Assembly: GCA_017458765.1 (NCBI GenBank)
Contig: JAFSZZ010000071.1
Location: 1-41,311, forward strand
Origin: Lachnospiraceae bacterium
GTDB lineage: Bacteria; Bacillota; Clostridia; Lachnospirales; Lachnospiraceae
DNA: 41,311 nucleotides
Direction: 5' to 3'
Below the pieces are notes generated by a model that was not told the origin of the DNA, searched no databases, and saw nothing but the letters and a program-made list of their open reading frames with translations. Position 1 is the stretch's first letter, and each line of letters begins with the position of its first letter. Positions 26,901 to 36,497 of this stretch are shown here, in pieces. A program made the position numbers and the translations under genes.

Positions 26901-29414
26901 TCAGTTTTTCAGAGTCTTATCCGCGGTTCTTACCGAATACAGATAATATACAATTACCGAACCCGCCAGAACAGCAACCGTCATTATTATGAGAAATATC
27001 CTGAGTCCCTTATTGCTTCCGCTCTTTGTATTTTTCTTAAGCGTACGGATGGTAGAGACTCCCTTTTCAACCGGAGCTGCATTTGCGCATTTTGCCTCAA
27101 TGGTCTGTGTAAGTATATTATCTGCCATATCCGAAGCCTCGATCTCTATTGTATAATCACCATAATCCTGTATCTTAAGTTCAACATCCTTCTGCTTTTC
27201 CGAAGTGATCATCTCTTCGCCGTTGAGTCTGACCGATGTAAAAAAATCATCCTCATCATAAAGGCTCAATACCAGGATATCATCCTTGTTGACGCTCCCG
27301 TCATCTGCCATACCGTCGATCACAACTCTGGGCATTGTTCCGTCTACTATGAATTCCACTGATTTCTCGGCCTGATTTCCGGCATCATCCACTGCCGATA
27401 CTTTCAGAATGTACCTGCCGTCTTCGCTTATCTCCTGACCTTCAACATAATTCATGCTGTTAATGTACGCCTTGTAATCCACTCCTCCGTCGTCCCGGAT
27501 ATATTCACCGAAATTATCGGGCAGTTTAAAGCTCTTAACATATTTTTTATTGAGGTTTTCAATATAATCGATCTCCGGCTTGGTCATATCAAGGGTAAAC
27601 CTTACTGTCTTTACAGCACTGTTTCCTGCGGCATCTGTTACCCTTACCTCGAGTTCATATTCACCCTCTTCATCTATGGTGATCGAAAATTCCGATACTT
27701 CACTGTCCATTATCCATTCCGGCGACTGACACACATCTTTGCCGGATGCTTTACTCTTATTCCATAGTCTGCATGATATCAATGCCGTTTCATAATTGTT
27801 TTCCTTTATCCTGAAACTTATGGTGGGAGGAGTATTGGTGATAGTGGCATCCTTAAGGCTGGCGCCTCCGGAAATATCTATTACAGGTACTGTTTTATCG
27901 ATAGTGAACGAAATTGCATCGTCCCGTGTATTACCCGCCTGATCCGTAACGGATACTGTGATATCGTATTCTCCGTCTGCTTTGAAATAATATGTATTCC
28001 TGCTGTAGCTTCCTTCTGTTCTGTACTCGGCAAGCCTTATATCTCCGGTTCCGTTCCGTGAACTTACCGTTCCGTTTACCTTCACCTTATATGTATCTGC
28101 GAAATTGTCATATGCACATATTGTGAGAGCCGCGTCTTCCCTTGTTATACCGCCTGCTGACACTCCCTCAAAATCGATCCCCGGAGCCGTTACGTCAACC
28201 CTGAACATGCATTTGACAGGCTGTGATTCGTTTCCGGCAGCATCGACCGCCCTGCATTCAACCGAATAATCACCATCCCTGTCTGCCGCAAACAATGGCC
28301 CTTCCTTAAGTTCAGCCAATGTCCCGGCGGAACTTCTGATGACTTCCTCGTTTCCTTCATACATTCTCTTTATTGTATATCCAACGCACACTGTATTAAT
28401 ATGTGCATCTTCCCCGGTTAAAAATACATCCGCGGATTTACAGTAGGTTCCTCCGTTCTCGGCTCCCGTAAGATCGATCACCGGCGCAGTTCTGTCAATC
28501 TTGACGGTCTTCTTCAGGGTATTTGTATTTCCGGCCGCATCGGTTGCTTCTATCAACAGCTCACTTCCGTTATCGTCAACCGTCTCCGCACTTATCACAA
28601 ATTCCTTTTCAAATCCCGTAAGACTCGAGCCGCTCTGATATGTTTCTTCCGCTATCTGTGCTCCACCGCATGATATCGTGAGTGTCGCAGGCCTCGATCC
28701 CGTATCGTTTACCTTAACCCTGCACTTGATATTTCCGTTTACCCATGTGTCGAATTCACCCTCACTGTACAGGTCGATCGATGGCTGTACCGAATCGAGA
28801 AGCACATAATACTGTCTTGATACGGTTACATGTACAGGCTCTCCTTCTATCAGTTTCTCCGCTTTCTTCCTGTTCTTTTCGTACTCGGCTTTTTTAGCCT
28901 TTGCGGCCTTATTCTGAGAAACACTGTTCTGAGAAACCTGTTCCGGCATACTCTCTTCCGGTCTGAGCACATATTCCTCAAGTTTCCTGAACTTAACACA
29001 GTACAGACCGTCCGTTATCGCTCCGGGAATAAGCGTAAAAGCTCCGCCCGCGGTATCCTTCCATTCATCCTGTTCCGGACTCTTGCCGGAACCAAGCGAA
29101 TACTGACATATGATCTTATAGTCTATCTGTGCATCCGCGCCTGCATTTTTCTCATTTTCAAAAAGCCTGTACTCAAACAGATCCGGATCCGTGCTCATAT
29201 CCGCCTGATAATTCAGCTGCATACCGGTGCTAATTATCTCCGCGTCCGAAGGAGTGACTTTGACTCCGTCATTCCTTGAAATATCCACATCCAGAATCCT
29301 CTCCGACAGTACCGTTCCCCTTTCTGCCGCATATATGCCTGACTGTTCAAAGCATATTCCCAAAATTAATGTTCCGATCACTCCCACACTCAACTTTAAA
29401 AAAAACGATCTCAT
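26901..29414 (-). CDS. Membrane-anchored Ig-like repeat surface protein
   Basis: 837 aa. N-terminal signal helix, a unique N-terminal part with a Lys/Glu/Ala-rich stretch (about 170-190), then about six Ig-like repeats. Each opens with a linker such as VDRTAPVIDLTG, VDVTAPGIDFEG, IDKTVPVIDISG or LDMTKPEIDYIE and closes with VTDAAGN-like ends, the pattern of bacterial Ig-like adhesion modules. A single C-terminal transmembrane helix (IFLIIMTVAVLAGSVIVYYLY) and a short basic tail follow; there is no LPxTG motif. AAAGGAG precedes the ATG. The gene is 21 bases after the Ser/Thr kinase gene, so the two are probably made together, and the kinase may act on this protein or its pathway. Ligand unknown. 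Confidence 0.85.
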   Translation of the reverse strand: MRSFFLKLSVGVIGTLILGICFEQSGIYAAERGTVLSERILDVDISRNDGVKVTPSDAEIISTGMQLNYQADMSTDPDLFEYRLFENEKNAGADAQIDYKIICQYSLGSGKSPEQDEWKDTAGGAFTLIPGAITDGLYCVKFRKLEEYVLRPEESMPEQVSQNSVSQNKAAKAKKAEYEKNRKKAEKLIEGEPVHVTVSRQYYVLLDSVQPSIDLYSEGEFDTWVNGNIKCRVKVNDTGSRPATLTISCGGAQIAEETYQSGSSLTGFEKEFVISAETVDDNGSELLIEATDAAGNTNTLKKTVKIDRTAPVIDLTGAENGGTYCKSADVFLTGEDAHINTVCVGYTIKRMYEGNEEVIRSSAGTLAELKEGPLFAADRDGDYSVECRAVDAAGNESQPVKCMFRVDVTAPGIDFEGVSAGGITREDAALTICAYDNFADTYKVKVNGTVSSRNGTGDIRLAEYRTEGSYSRNTYYFKADGEYDITVSVTDQAGNTRDDAISFTIDKTVPVIDISGGASLKDATITNTPPTISFRIKENNYETALISCRLWNKSKASGKDVCQSPEWIMDSEVSEFSITIDEEGEYELEVRVTDAAGNSAVKTVRFTLDMTKPEIDYIENLNKKYVKSFKLPDNFGEYIRDDGGVDYKAYINSMNYVEGQEISEDGRYILKVSAVDDAGNQAEKSVEFIVDGTMPRVVIDGMADDGSVNKDDILVLSLYDEDDFFTSVRLNGEEMITSEKQKDVELKIQDYGDYTIEIEASDMADNILTQTIEAKCANAAPVEKGVSTIRTLKKNTKSGSNKGLRIFLIIMTVAVLAGSVIVYYLYSVRTADKTLKN

Positions 29415-29435
29415 ACTATATTGCTCCTTTGATTT

Positions 29436-31022
29436 TCACTGATCAATGACCTCCAATACTCTGCCTGTCTCAGCATGTTTTCGCAGCTCCTCAAGCCTGC
29501 ATCTTATATCACCTGCCGCCTCGTTCTGTCCGGAATCCATCAACTTCACCGCCTGTTCACCGTAACTTATGGCCTTTTCACCATCTCCCGCATCTTCATA
29601 CAGAATGCACAGGCGTCTTAAGTACTCCGCTTCATATCCCGATCCATCATCCGTATACAGACCTTCCCTGACCGCATACCTGAGATCATGCAGCCCATCT
29701 TCAAGAACTCCTATCTCATACTTTGGATCATATCCGTCAACATTTATGAGAGCATCATACAGATTGGCTATCATAAGGTAATTCTCATACCTTACACCAT
29801 CATAACCGAGTCCCTTATTATACCTGGTAAAATCTTCGAGACATTTCAGATAATCATCCCTGTCCTCTTCAAATGACATCTGAAGCCTGCACAGCTGCAT
29901 GTAATAAGCCGCTTCGGGATAAGTTTCGGCGTCCAGCATCTCAAAATACCTCAATGCTTCCCGGTAATTGCGCCTGACGAGGAAATAATTCTTTGCGACC
30001 TCATATGTAAACCGCAAACAGCTGTCATCATCAAGGCAGCCGGATTCTATGTAGCTGCAGATTATCCTTATCCCTTCCTCTGTATATTCTCCGTCAACGA
30101 TATGTTCATTAGCTTCTGCGATCATCCTTACCGCAGCATTATCTATAGGTTCTGCCAGCACATATCTTACAGCAGAAAATCCCAATATCCCTATTGTGAC
30201 AACTGCTGCTGCCGCGGCAAAAGAAAGCCTTATCCTTGCGGCTCCCTTCCCGCTCCCTCTGAGCATTCCGATCGCATCTGCCAGCTCACCCATATCCGCA
30301 TATCTTTTATCCTTATCTTCGCTTATACAGTTAAGGATGATCGTCCTGATCCCGGCCGGGATAGTCCGTGTTTCCCTTACAAGCCTCTCCTGATCTTTCA
30401 GTTCGCGCACCGGCGGCCTGCCGGTTATCATCGCATACATAAGCATCCCAAATGCAAAAACGTCAGTACGTTCGTCAAGCAGTTCCCCGCAGTTATAATA
30501 TTGCTCCGGAGCCGCATAACCCGGCGTTCCGTACAGCGAACCCCTTTCCGCTATCCTGCCTGCTATACCGAAATCAATAAGTCTTATGCTTCCGTCAGCC
30601 TTAAGCATGATATTATCCAGTTTAAGATCCAGATACAGTATTGACGGCTTGCGGTCATGAAGATACTTGATGGCACCTGCAATATCCATCCACCATCCGA
30701 TCAGCATCTTCCTGCTTACTTTGTTTGTGCAGATCGCCCGGTCAAGAGTCGTTCCCTCAATATAATCACTGACAATGTAATATCCTTCATCGTCCTGCCA
30801 TGCATCTACGATACGCGGGAACATCTCGTGATCGAGCATGATCATCATATTTATCTCATTCTGCGCCAGCCAGACCGTATCATCATCACATGGAAGAAAC
30901 TTGACCGCCCATTTCTTGCCTATGGAGACATCCTCCGCAAGAAAAACAGACGAAGTCCCTCCCCTGCCTATCTGTCTTAAGATCCGATAACGATCGCGCA
31001 GGATAAGACCCGAAGATAACAT
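29436..31022 (-). CDS. Transmembrane Ser/Thr protein kinase (Hanks type)
   Basis: 528 aa. Kinase domain about 10-255: glycine loop GRGGTSSVFLAE (19-30), VAIK lysine K41 (WAVKFLP), alpha-C glutamate E56, catalytic loop YLDLKLDNIML with D132 and N137, DFG at 150-152, GTPGYAAPEQ (165-174). The HRD arginine is replaced by leucine, making it a non-RD kinase. A transmembrane helix (about 266-288) leads to an outside domain of about 235 residues rich in paired helices (tetratricopeptide-like), not PASTA repeats. GGGGTG precedes the ATG, with a TTGACA promoter upstream. It heads a two-gene unit with the Ig-repeat protein. Confidence 0.93.
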   Translation of the reverse strand: MLSSGLILRDRYRILRQIGRGGTSSVFLAEDVSIGKKWAVKFLPCDDDTVWLAQNEINMMIMLDHEMFPRIVDAWQDDEGYYIVSDYIEGTTLDRAICTNKVSRKMLIGWWMDIAGAIKYLHDRKPSILYLDLKLDNIMLKADGSIRLIDFGIAGRIAERGSLYGTPGYAAPEQYYNCGELLDERTDVFAFGMLMYAMITGRPPVRELKDQERLVRETRTIPAGIRTIILNCISEDKDKRYADMGELADAIGMLRGSGKGAARIRLSFAAAAAVVTIGILGFSAVRYVLAEPIDNAAVRMIAEANEHIVDGEYTEEGIRIICSYIESGCLDDDSCLRFTYEVAKNYFLVRRNYREALRYFEMLDAETYPEAAYYMQLCRLQMSFEEDRDDYLKCLEDFTRYNKGLGYDGVRYENYLMIANLYDALINVDGYDPKYEIGVLEDGLHDLRYAVREGLYTDDGSGYEAEYLRRLCILYEDAGDGEKAISYGEQAVKLMDSGQNEAAGDIRCRLEELRKHAETGRVLEVIDQ

Positions 31023-31106
31023 ATAATCACCCCGATCCTTCTGTGCATATGAAAAATAAAATGGAATTATGACGGATTCCGCCCGATATGTTGATTATGT
31101 GGTTAT

Positions 31107-31136
31107 ATAGTAACCGATTGATAAAAGAATTGTCAA
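31107..31136 (-). promoter_or_regulatory. Promoter of the kinase/Ig-protein unit
   Basis: Minus strand consensus TTGACA (31131-31136) and TACTAT (31107-31112), 18-base spacer, about 85 bases before the kinase start. It lies just past the end of the papain-like gene, whose own terminator is not evident. Confidence 0.7.
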
Positions 31137-31164
31137 CATCTTTTTTTTGATCGTATTGTAATGA

Positions 31165-34100
31165 CTACTTTACTATCACGAAGTTTTTTGTCACACTGCC
31201 ACTGTATCTGCCGTTCTTTATCGCAGTAACCTTAACCGTTCCCTTGCCCGGCTTTATATTCTTACCGTAGGAAACTCTGTAATCCCTGCCGTTGACCAGC
31301 GTTTCGCCGTAAGAGTTCACTATCGTGATCGACGGGCGGATCTGACTTCCGGTATATTTGCGGTCGGAAAGTCCACTGTATTTCATGGTCTTGGAGTTAA
31401 GCTTCTCACGGACAAGAGAGTATTTCGCACTTCGGCTCCCGCAAAAATTCCTTCCGCTCTTTACCGATACCGTGACCGTTGCCTTCTTCTTAATACTCGT
31501 ATTGTCAGAATACCTGATCGTATAATCTCCGGCCGCCAGAACGAAATTTCCGGCCTTTACCTTAAGATATGACGGGAAAACCTGCACACCCTCTCCCCTA
31601 TAGTATCCGTTCCCTGCGGAAACCGAACTTATTGAAACAGGAAGTATCTTAAAATAGTATATGCCGTTATATCCGCCGGCAAGCTTATAGTTTGCAGACG
31701 GTCTTATGGTTATGGCAGCCCCCCTGATGACATTGCCCTTGTTATCATAACTTACATTCCGGTTATTACTGTATGTACAGGTATAATCCCTTCCAAGCTT
31801 AAGCCCCTTTATGTTCAGCTTTGGTGTAATATCTTTACCTGCGTACTTCTGATCCTTGACAGGTGTGATCATTCCGGATGTGATAACAGCCGGAGTTATC
31901 TTAAACGTCGTTGATATGTCACCGGTGTACAGTCCCTTGCCCGTTGCCGTAACAGTAGCAGTACCCACATTGACATTGTTTGTGTATTTCAGCGAATATC
32001 CGCTTGACGGTACTATATTTCCGTACCGGTCCGATATCCTAACAGCCGGCTTCAGAGCCTTCCTCGTGTAAGCAACCGCGGCACTGTCGGCCATGGCGAT
32101 ACTAAGCTGCTCCATACCAACACAGACCTTAACATTCTTTATTGTGAAACTACCGGTAAAATTACCCTTCAGCTTACCGATAACGGTATAAGTCTTCGTA
32201 GCCTCGAACCTGTCAACCCTGGCCATTTCAGCGCCTTTATATATCGCGAACTCATAACAGGACGGACTCAAGATATTGTTGCCGTATTTAACCGTAGCCT
32301 CATTTGTCCCGGCCTTTCCCGTAACCTTGATACCCGTAAGTTTCTTGGGAAGAATGGTGAACTTCTGATCCTTTACTCCGGAATAGTTTCCGATGCCCTT
32401 AAGTCTTACGGTTGCTTTATCCGATGCATTTATATTGTTCAGATATTCGACGGTATAATCCTTGTTCTTCTTAAGCTTCTTTCCTGCAAGTGTGACATTC
32501 ACCTCAGGTGTCAGGGGTTTTCCGGAATACGTGGGGGATCTGAGCGCAACCACAGCATGTGCCATTGTAACAGGGCAGGACTTTATCTCAAAGTTTACTT
32601 CTGCCTGCCCTGAAAAACTGTTCCTGCCGGTCACGATAACGGAAGCTGTACCGAAATTGATATTATTCCTGTATGAAACCACAAAATTATTATCGGAAGA
32701 CATTCCCTTCCCTGCATTTACATATACAGCCGGTCTTATTGATGTCCCGGTGTAATCCGCCTCATTGAATTCAAGCGTTATACTGCTGCGCAGAAGGGGT
32801 GCCTTAGCTATCTCAAATTCAAAATCCCGTTTTCCCTCATAATCGTTCCTGCCCGTAACAGTAAGAGTGTATTTTCCGGCTTCAAGAGGCGTCCTGTCAA
32901 ACGAATAACTGTAATGCACATCTCTTAACACACTGCCGCCGTCCATTATAAGAAGTGCCTTACAGAGCTCTTCTGTCCTGTCACTTCCGTTATAAGTAAG
33001 TTTTGGAAGATCAACCGTAAAATTCGTAAGTTTCTTTTTCTCCGGTCCTCTGTCATTTGAATATGCTTTTATCCTGAGTGTATTAAGATCCCGGCTCTGA
33101 CTCCTTACCCAGTCGGTATTCTCCATCCGGTAGAAAGTCCAGTCATCCGACCGGTAAGTTCCGAATCTGCAGCCCGATCCGGTATCATGTGTACTGTCTA
33201 CGAAATATGATGTAAATCCTCCATTTCCGGTTCTTGATCTCACTACAACGGAGAACATGGAACCGGCCTCCACATTCGCAAAAGTATCAAGCTGTATGGT
33301 ATAAAATCCCGGGTACGTTGTTGAACCCATTACTTCAGAACTCAAATATCCCGAATCAGGGTCGGCCGGATCTCTCAGATCGGTATATACAGATACGGTG
33401 TATTCATTATTTGGTGAAGCAAAGCCGATGCCGACAGCCTCTATCTGCTGTCTTCCGCTCGCCTTATATATCGCAGCCGCATACGGATATATCTTACTGT
33501 CCGTATAACACGATCCGTCATACTGATAATTATGACTGTACAGATCCGCCGGCTGAAAATCAAAAGCATATGCTTTCTTACCCGAAACACTTAAGGATGC
33601 ATCCTCATATGATATCCAGACAAATCCATTGTCGCCATAGCCTGTACCTTTACTGTTCTTAACAAGCCATGCTCCGTTTCCCGAAGGAAGTTTCGTACTT
33701 ATTCCCTTCTTTGCATTGGATGCATTTACATATGTGTTCTTAAAATTATTCCTGTCAAAACCATCATCCCATCCCACTACGGCTGCTTCATGATTTGAAC
33801 TGTTCTGTGAATCATTATAATATACAGCCGGACCGTTATAGGTTCGGTTCAGAGTCTTTTTATTCCGATCACTCCCATACATATCATCGTCATAATATGC
33901 CAGACCGACCGTTCCGTACTTCATTATGGCCTTCTTAACATCCTGCCTGTTCTTAAGATCTATCCACAAAGCATTCTGAAGATGCTCCACATCGCCGTCG
34001 TATGCCAGACCGTTTCTAACGTTTAATTCCCTGGTTGCCTGAGTCCTCGCAACAGACGGGTATGAAAGGCTCGGATCAAAAGCCTCATCCGCCGCCCCGG

Positions 34101-34854
34101 TCCAGCGTGCAAGAGCAAATGTTGAAAAATCGCCATTTCCTCCCATCATGACAGGCATGACATTATCTTCGGGATATATACTGTCCTTCCTTATATTGCC
34201 ATCCCCCAGCAGTCTGTCAATATCCTCGTTGTAATATCCGTTAAAGAAATACTTGATAAACTGGGTTTCTGACATGTTTATCTCATGTCCAGGATGCTGT
34301 CTCATATAAGCGCTCTCTGCTGCAGCCATGGCCATAAAGGCCCATCCGGTCGTCCATGCCCCCTGATCCTTTACAGAGGACACATACACATTATCTGCAA
34401 GTGTATACCTCGAAGGTACAACCATCGTATCCGAGGCTCCGTCAGCATCTTCCACACCGCTCTGAGCCATATCAACCGCCGTATCATCCCCGGCGCAATC
34501 CGGGATATTCTCGGCCGGTTCTTCAAAAACCTCATCCGACGAAACCGTATCCGACGATACACTTTCAGCAACAAGCTTATCCGGTATCTCTTCTGTACTC
34601 TCATCCGATGAACCGTCCACGGTAAGATCATCAATCCGGTCTTCAGAAACAATCTCTCCTTCAGAGAACAGTTCTCCTCCGGGAAGCAGCTCCCCTTCAG
34701 AAAGCAGCTCTCCTTCAGCAGGCATTTCTCCTTCTACGGACAGATCGCTGTCATGAGTTACCGACAATGCATATACGCCTGTATCATAAACAGACAGTAC
34801 CATAAGCACTGCCAATACAACCGCTGTTGATCTTCTTAAAAATCGTTCCTTCAT
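31165..34854 (-). CDS. Papain-family (C1) surface protein with lectin-like domain and repeats; catalytic Cys absent
   Basis: Start at 34854 (1229 aa) chosen because GGGAG lies six bases upstream and a normal signal peptide (MKERFLRRSTAVVLAVLMV) follows; the open frame runs 31 codons further. After an acidic repeat region (about 40-150), a C1 peptidase domain opens SVKDQGAWTTGWAF: the oxyanion Gln164 is kept but the catalytic Cys is Gly170 (codon GGA, 34345-34347). His355 (NHEAAVVGWDD) and Asn400 (WLVKNSKG) remain. A lectin-like beta domain follows (about 445-580), then about eight repeats of 70-80 residues with YTG..I.P and NN.N.GTA.V..TG..NYSG patterns (MBG/YDG-like). Cell-surface protein, probably binding rather than cutting. 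Confidence 0.85.
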   Translation of the reverse strand: MKERFLRRSTAVVLAVLMVLSVYDTGVYALSVTHDSDLSVEGEMPAEGELLSEGELLPGGELFSEGEIVSEDRIDDLTVDGSSDESTEEIPDKLVAESVSSDTVSSDEVFEEPAENIPDCAGDDTAVDMAQSGVEDADGASDTMVVPSRYTLADNVYVSSVKDQGAWTTGWAFMAMAAAESAYMRQHPGHEINMSETQFIKYFFNGYYNEDIDRLLGDGNIRKDSIYPEDNVMPVMMGGNGDFSTFALARWTGAADEAFDPSLSYPSVARTQATRELNVRNGLAYDGDVEHLQNALWIDLKNRQDVKKAIMKYGTVGLAYYDDDMYGSDRNKKTLNRTYNGPAVYYNDSQNSSNHEAAVVGWDDGFDRNNFKNTYVNASNAKKGISTKLPSGNGAWLVKNSKGTGYGDNGFVWISYEDASLSVSGKKAYAFDFQPADLYSHNYQYDGSCYTDSKIYPYAAAIYKASGRQQIEAVGIGFASPNNEYTVSVYTDLRDPADPDSGYLSSEVMGSTTYPGFYTIQLDTFANVEAGSMFSVVVRSRTGNGGFTSYFVDSTHDTGSGCRFGTYRSDDWTFYRMENTDWVRSQSRDLNTLRIKAYSNDRGPEKKKLTNFTVDLPKLTYNGSDRTEELCKALLIMDGGSVLRDVHYSYSFDRTPLEAGKYTLTVTGRNDYEGKRDFEFEIAKAPLLRSSITLEFNEADYTGTSIRPAVYVNAGKGMSSDNNFVVSYRNNINFGTASVIVTGRNSFSGQAEVNFEIKSCPVTMAHAVVALRSPTYSGKPLTPEVNVTLAGKKLKKNKDYTVEYLNNINASDKATVRLKGIGNYSGVKDQKFTILPKKLTGIKVTGKAGTNEATVKYGNNILSPSCYEFAIYKGAEMARVDRFEATKTYTVIGKLKGNFTGSFTIKNVKVCVGMEQLSIAMADSAAVAYTRKALKPAVRISDRYGNIVPSSGYSLKYTNNVNVGTATVTATGKGLYTGDISTTFKITPAVITSGMITPVKDQKYAGKDITPKLNIKGLKLGRDYTCTYSNNRNVSYDNKGNVIRGAAITIRPSANYKLAGGYNGIYYFKILPVSISSVSAGNGYYRGEGVQVFPSYLKVKAGNFVLAAGDYTIRYSDNTSIKKKATVTVSVKSGRNFCGSRSAKYSLVREKLNSKTMKYSGLSDRKYTGSQIRPSITIVNSYGETLVNGRDYRVSYGKNIKPGKGTVKVTAIKNGRYSGSVTKNFVIVK
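34642..34740 (-). repeat. 18-bp tandem repeat encoding EGEL-type hexapeptides
   Basis: Five to six degenerate 18-base units in the papain-like gene, each encoding a variant of [LP]-x-[EG]-G-E-[LMI]: VEGEM, PAEGEL, LSEGEL, LPGGEL, FSEGEI, VSED. They make an acidic spacer right after the signal peptide. In-frame unit length means copy number could vary without breaking the gene. Confidence 0.75.
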
Positions 34855-34913
34855 TGTTACTCCCGGATAAACGAAAAAATAAGCCCGCTTTATATTTGTA
34901 TCGGCAGCAACGC

Positions 34914-34980
34914 GAAAAAAATAACGGGATCCCGCAAAATCGGACAATCTGATTCATTATCCTTATCTGCAGGATCCCGT
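34914..34980 (-). terminator. Terminator after gdhA
   Basis: Arms ACGGGATCCCGC (34924-34935) and GCAGGATCCCGT (34969-34980) pair at 11 of 12 positions across a 33-base loop and are followed on the minus strand by TTATTTTTTTC. It lies about 55 bases past the gdhA stop. Confidence 0.8.
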
Positions 34981-35033
34981 ATAATAACGATCTTATATAC
35001 TTTTAGGACTTCCGCCTCAAAGATCAGTATTTA

Positions 35034-36380
<1,347 letters not shown>

Positions 36381-36452
36381 TTATGTATCCTCCTTAATAA
36401 AAAAAAAAATTAAACGCCAAAGAAGCGTAACTCTACGCTTCTCTGACGCCAT
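36381..36452 (-). CDS. Possible 23-aa leader ORF of gdhA
   Basis: An ATG at 36450-36452 opens 23 codons (MASEKRRV... ending KEDT) that run through the hairpin and T-tract and stop with TAA directly before the gdhA ATG. No ribosome binding site precedes it, and the predicted transcript start is only a few bases upstream, so it would have to be read leaderless. The Phe run is simply the T-tract. It may well be chance; I list it because of its exact abutment. Confidence 0.15.
   Translation of the reverse strand: MASEKRRVTLLWRLIFFFIKEDT
36399..36450 (-). terminator. Hairpin plus T11 in the gdhA leader (attenuator candidate)
   Basis: Perfect 8-bp stem GAAGCGTA/TACGCTTC (36422-36441) with a four-base loop, extendable to about 15 pairs with two G-U type positions, followed on the minus strand by GGCGTTTAA and eleven Ts (36399-36409). 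Structurally a strong intrinsic terminator. It lies after the TTGCAT-TATAAT promoter and before the gdhA ribosome binding site. It can serve as terminator for the upstream SH3b gene and, at the same time, would limit gdhA transcription. Confidence 0.8.
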
Positions 36453-36464
36453 TGTCCGAAAGAG

Positions 36465-36493
36465 ATTATATAACCGTTCGGTGAATAATGCAA
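36465..36493 (-). promoter_or_regulatory. Promoter of gdhA
   Basis: Minus strand TTGCAT (36488-36493) and TATAAT (36465-36470) with a 17-base spacer. The -35 begins five bases past the stop codon of the SH3b gene. Expected transcript start is near 36458, giving a leader of about 78 bases. Confidence 0.75.
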
Positions 36494-36497
36494 GCAT

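Noticed and set aside
31130..31164. A/T-rich run after the papain-like gene as a terminator
   Set aside because: Eight-base A run on the coding strand with no stable stem before it; it lies next to the kinase promoter instead.
34855..34947. Upstream ATG of the papain-like protein
   Set aside because: It would bury the signal peptide 31 residues inside the protein and overlaps the gdhA terminator region; the ATG at 34854 has GGGAG in front.
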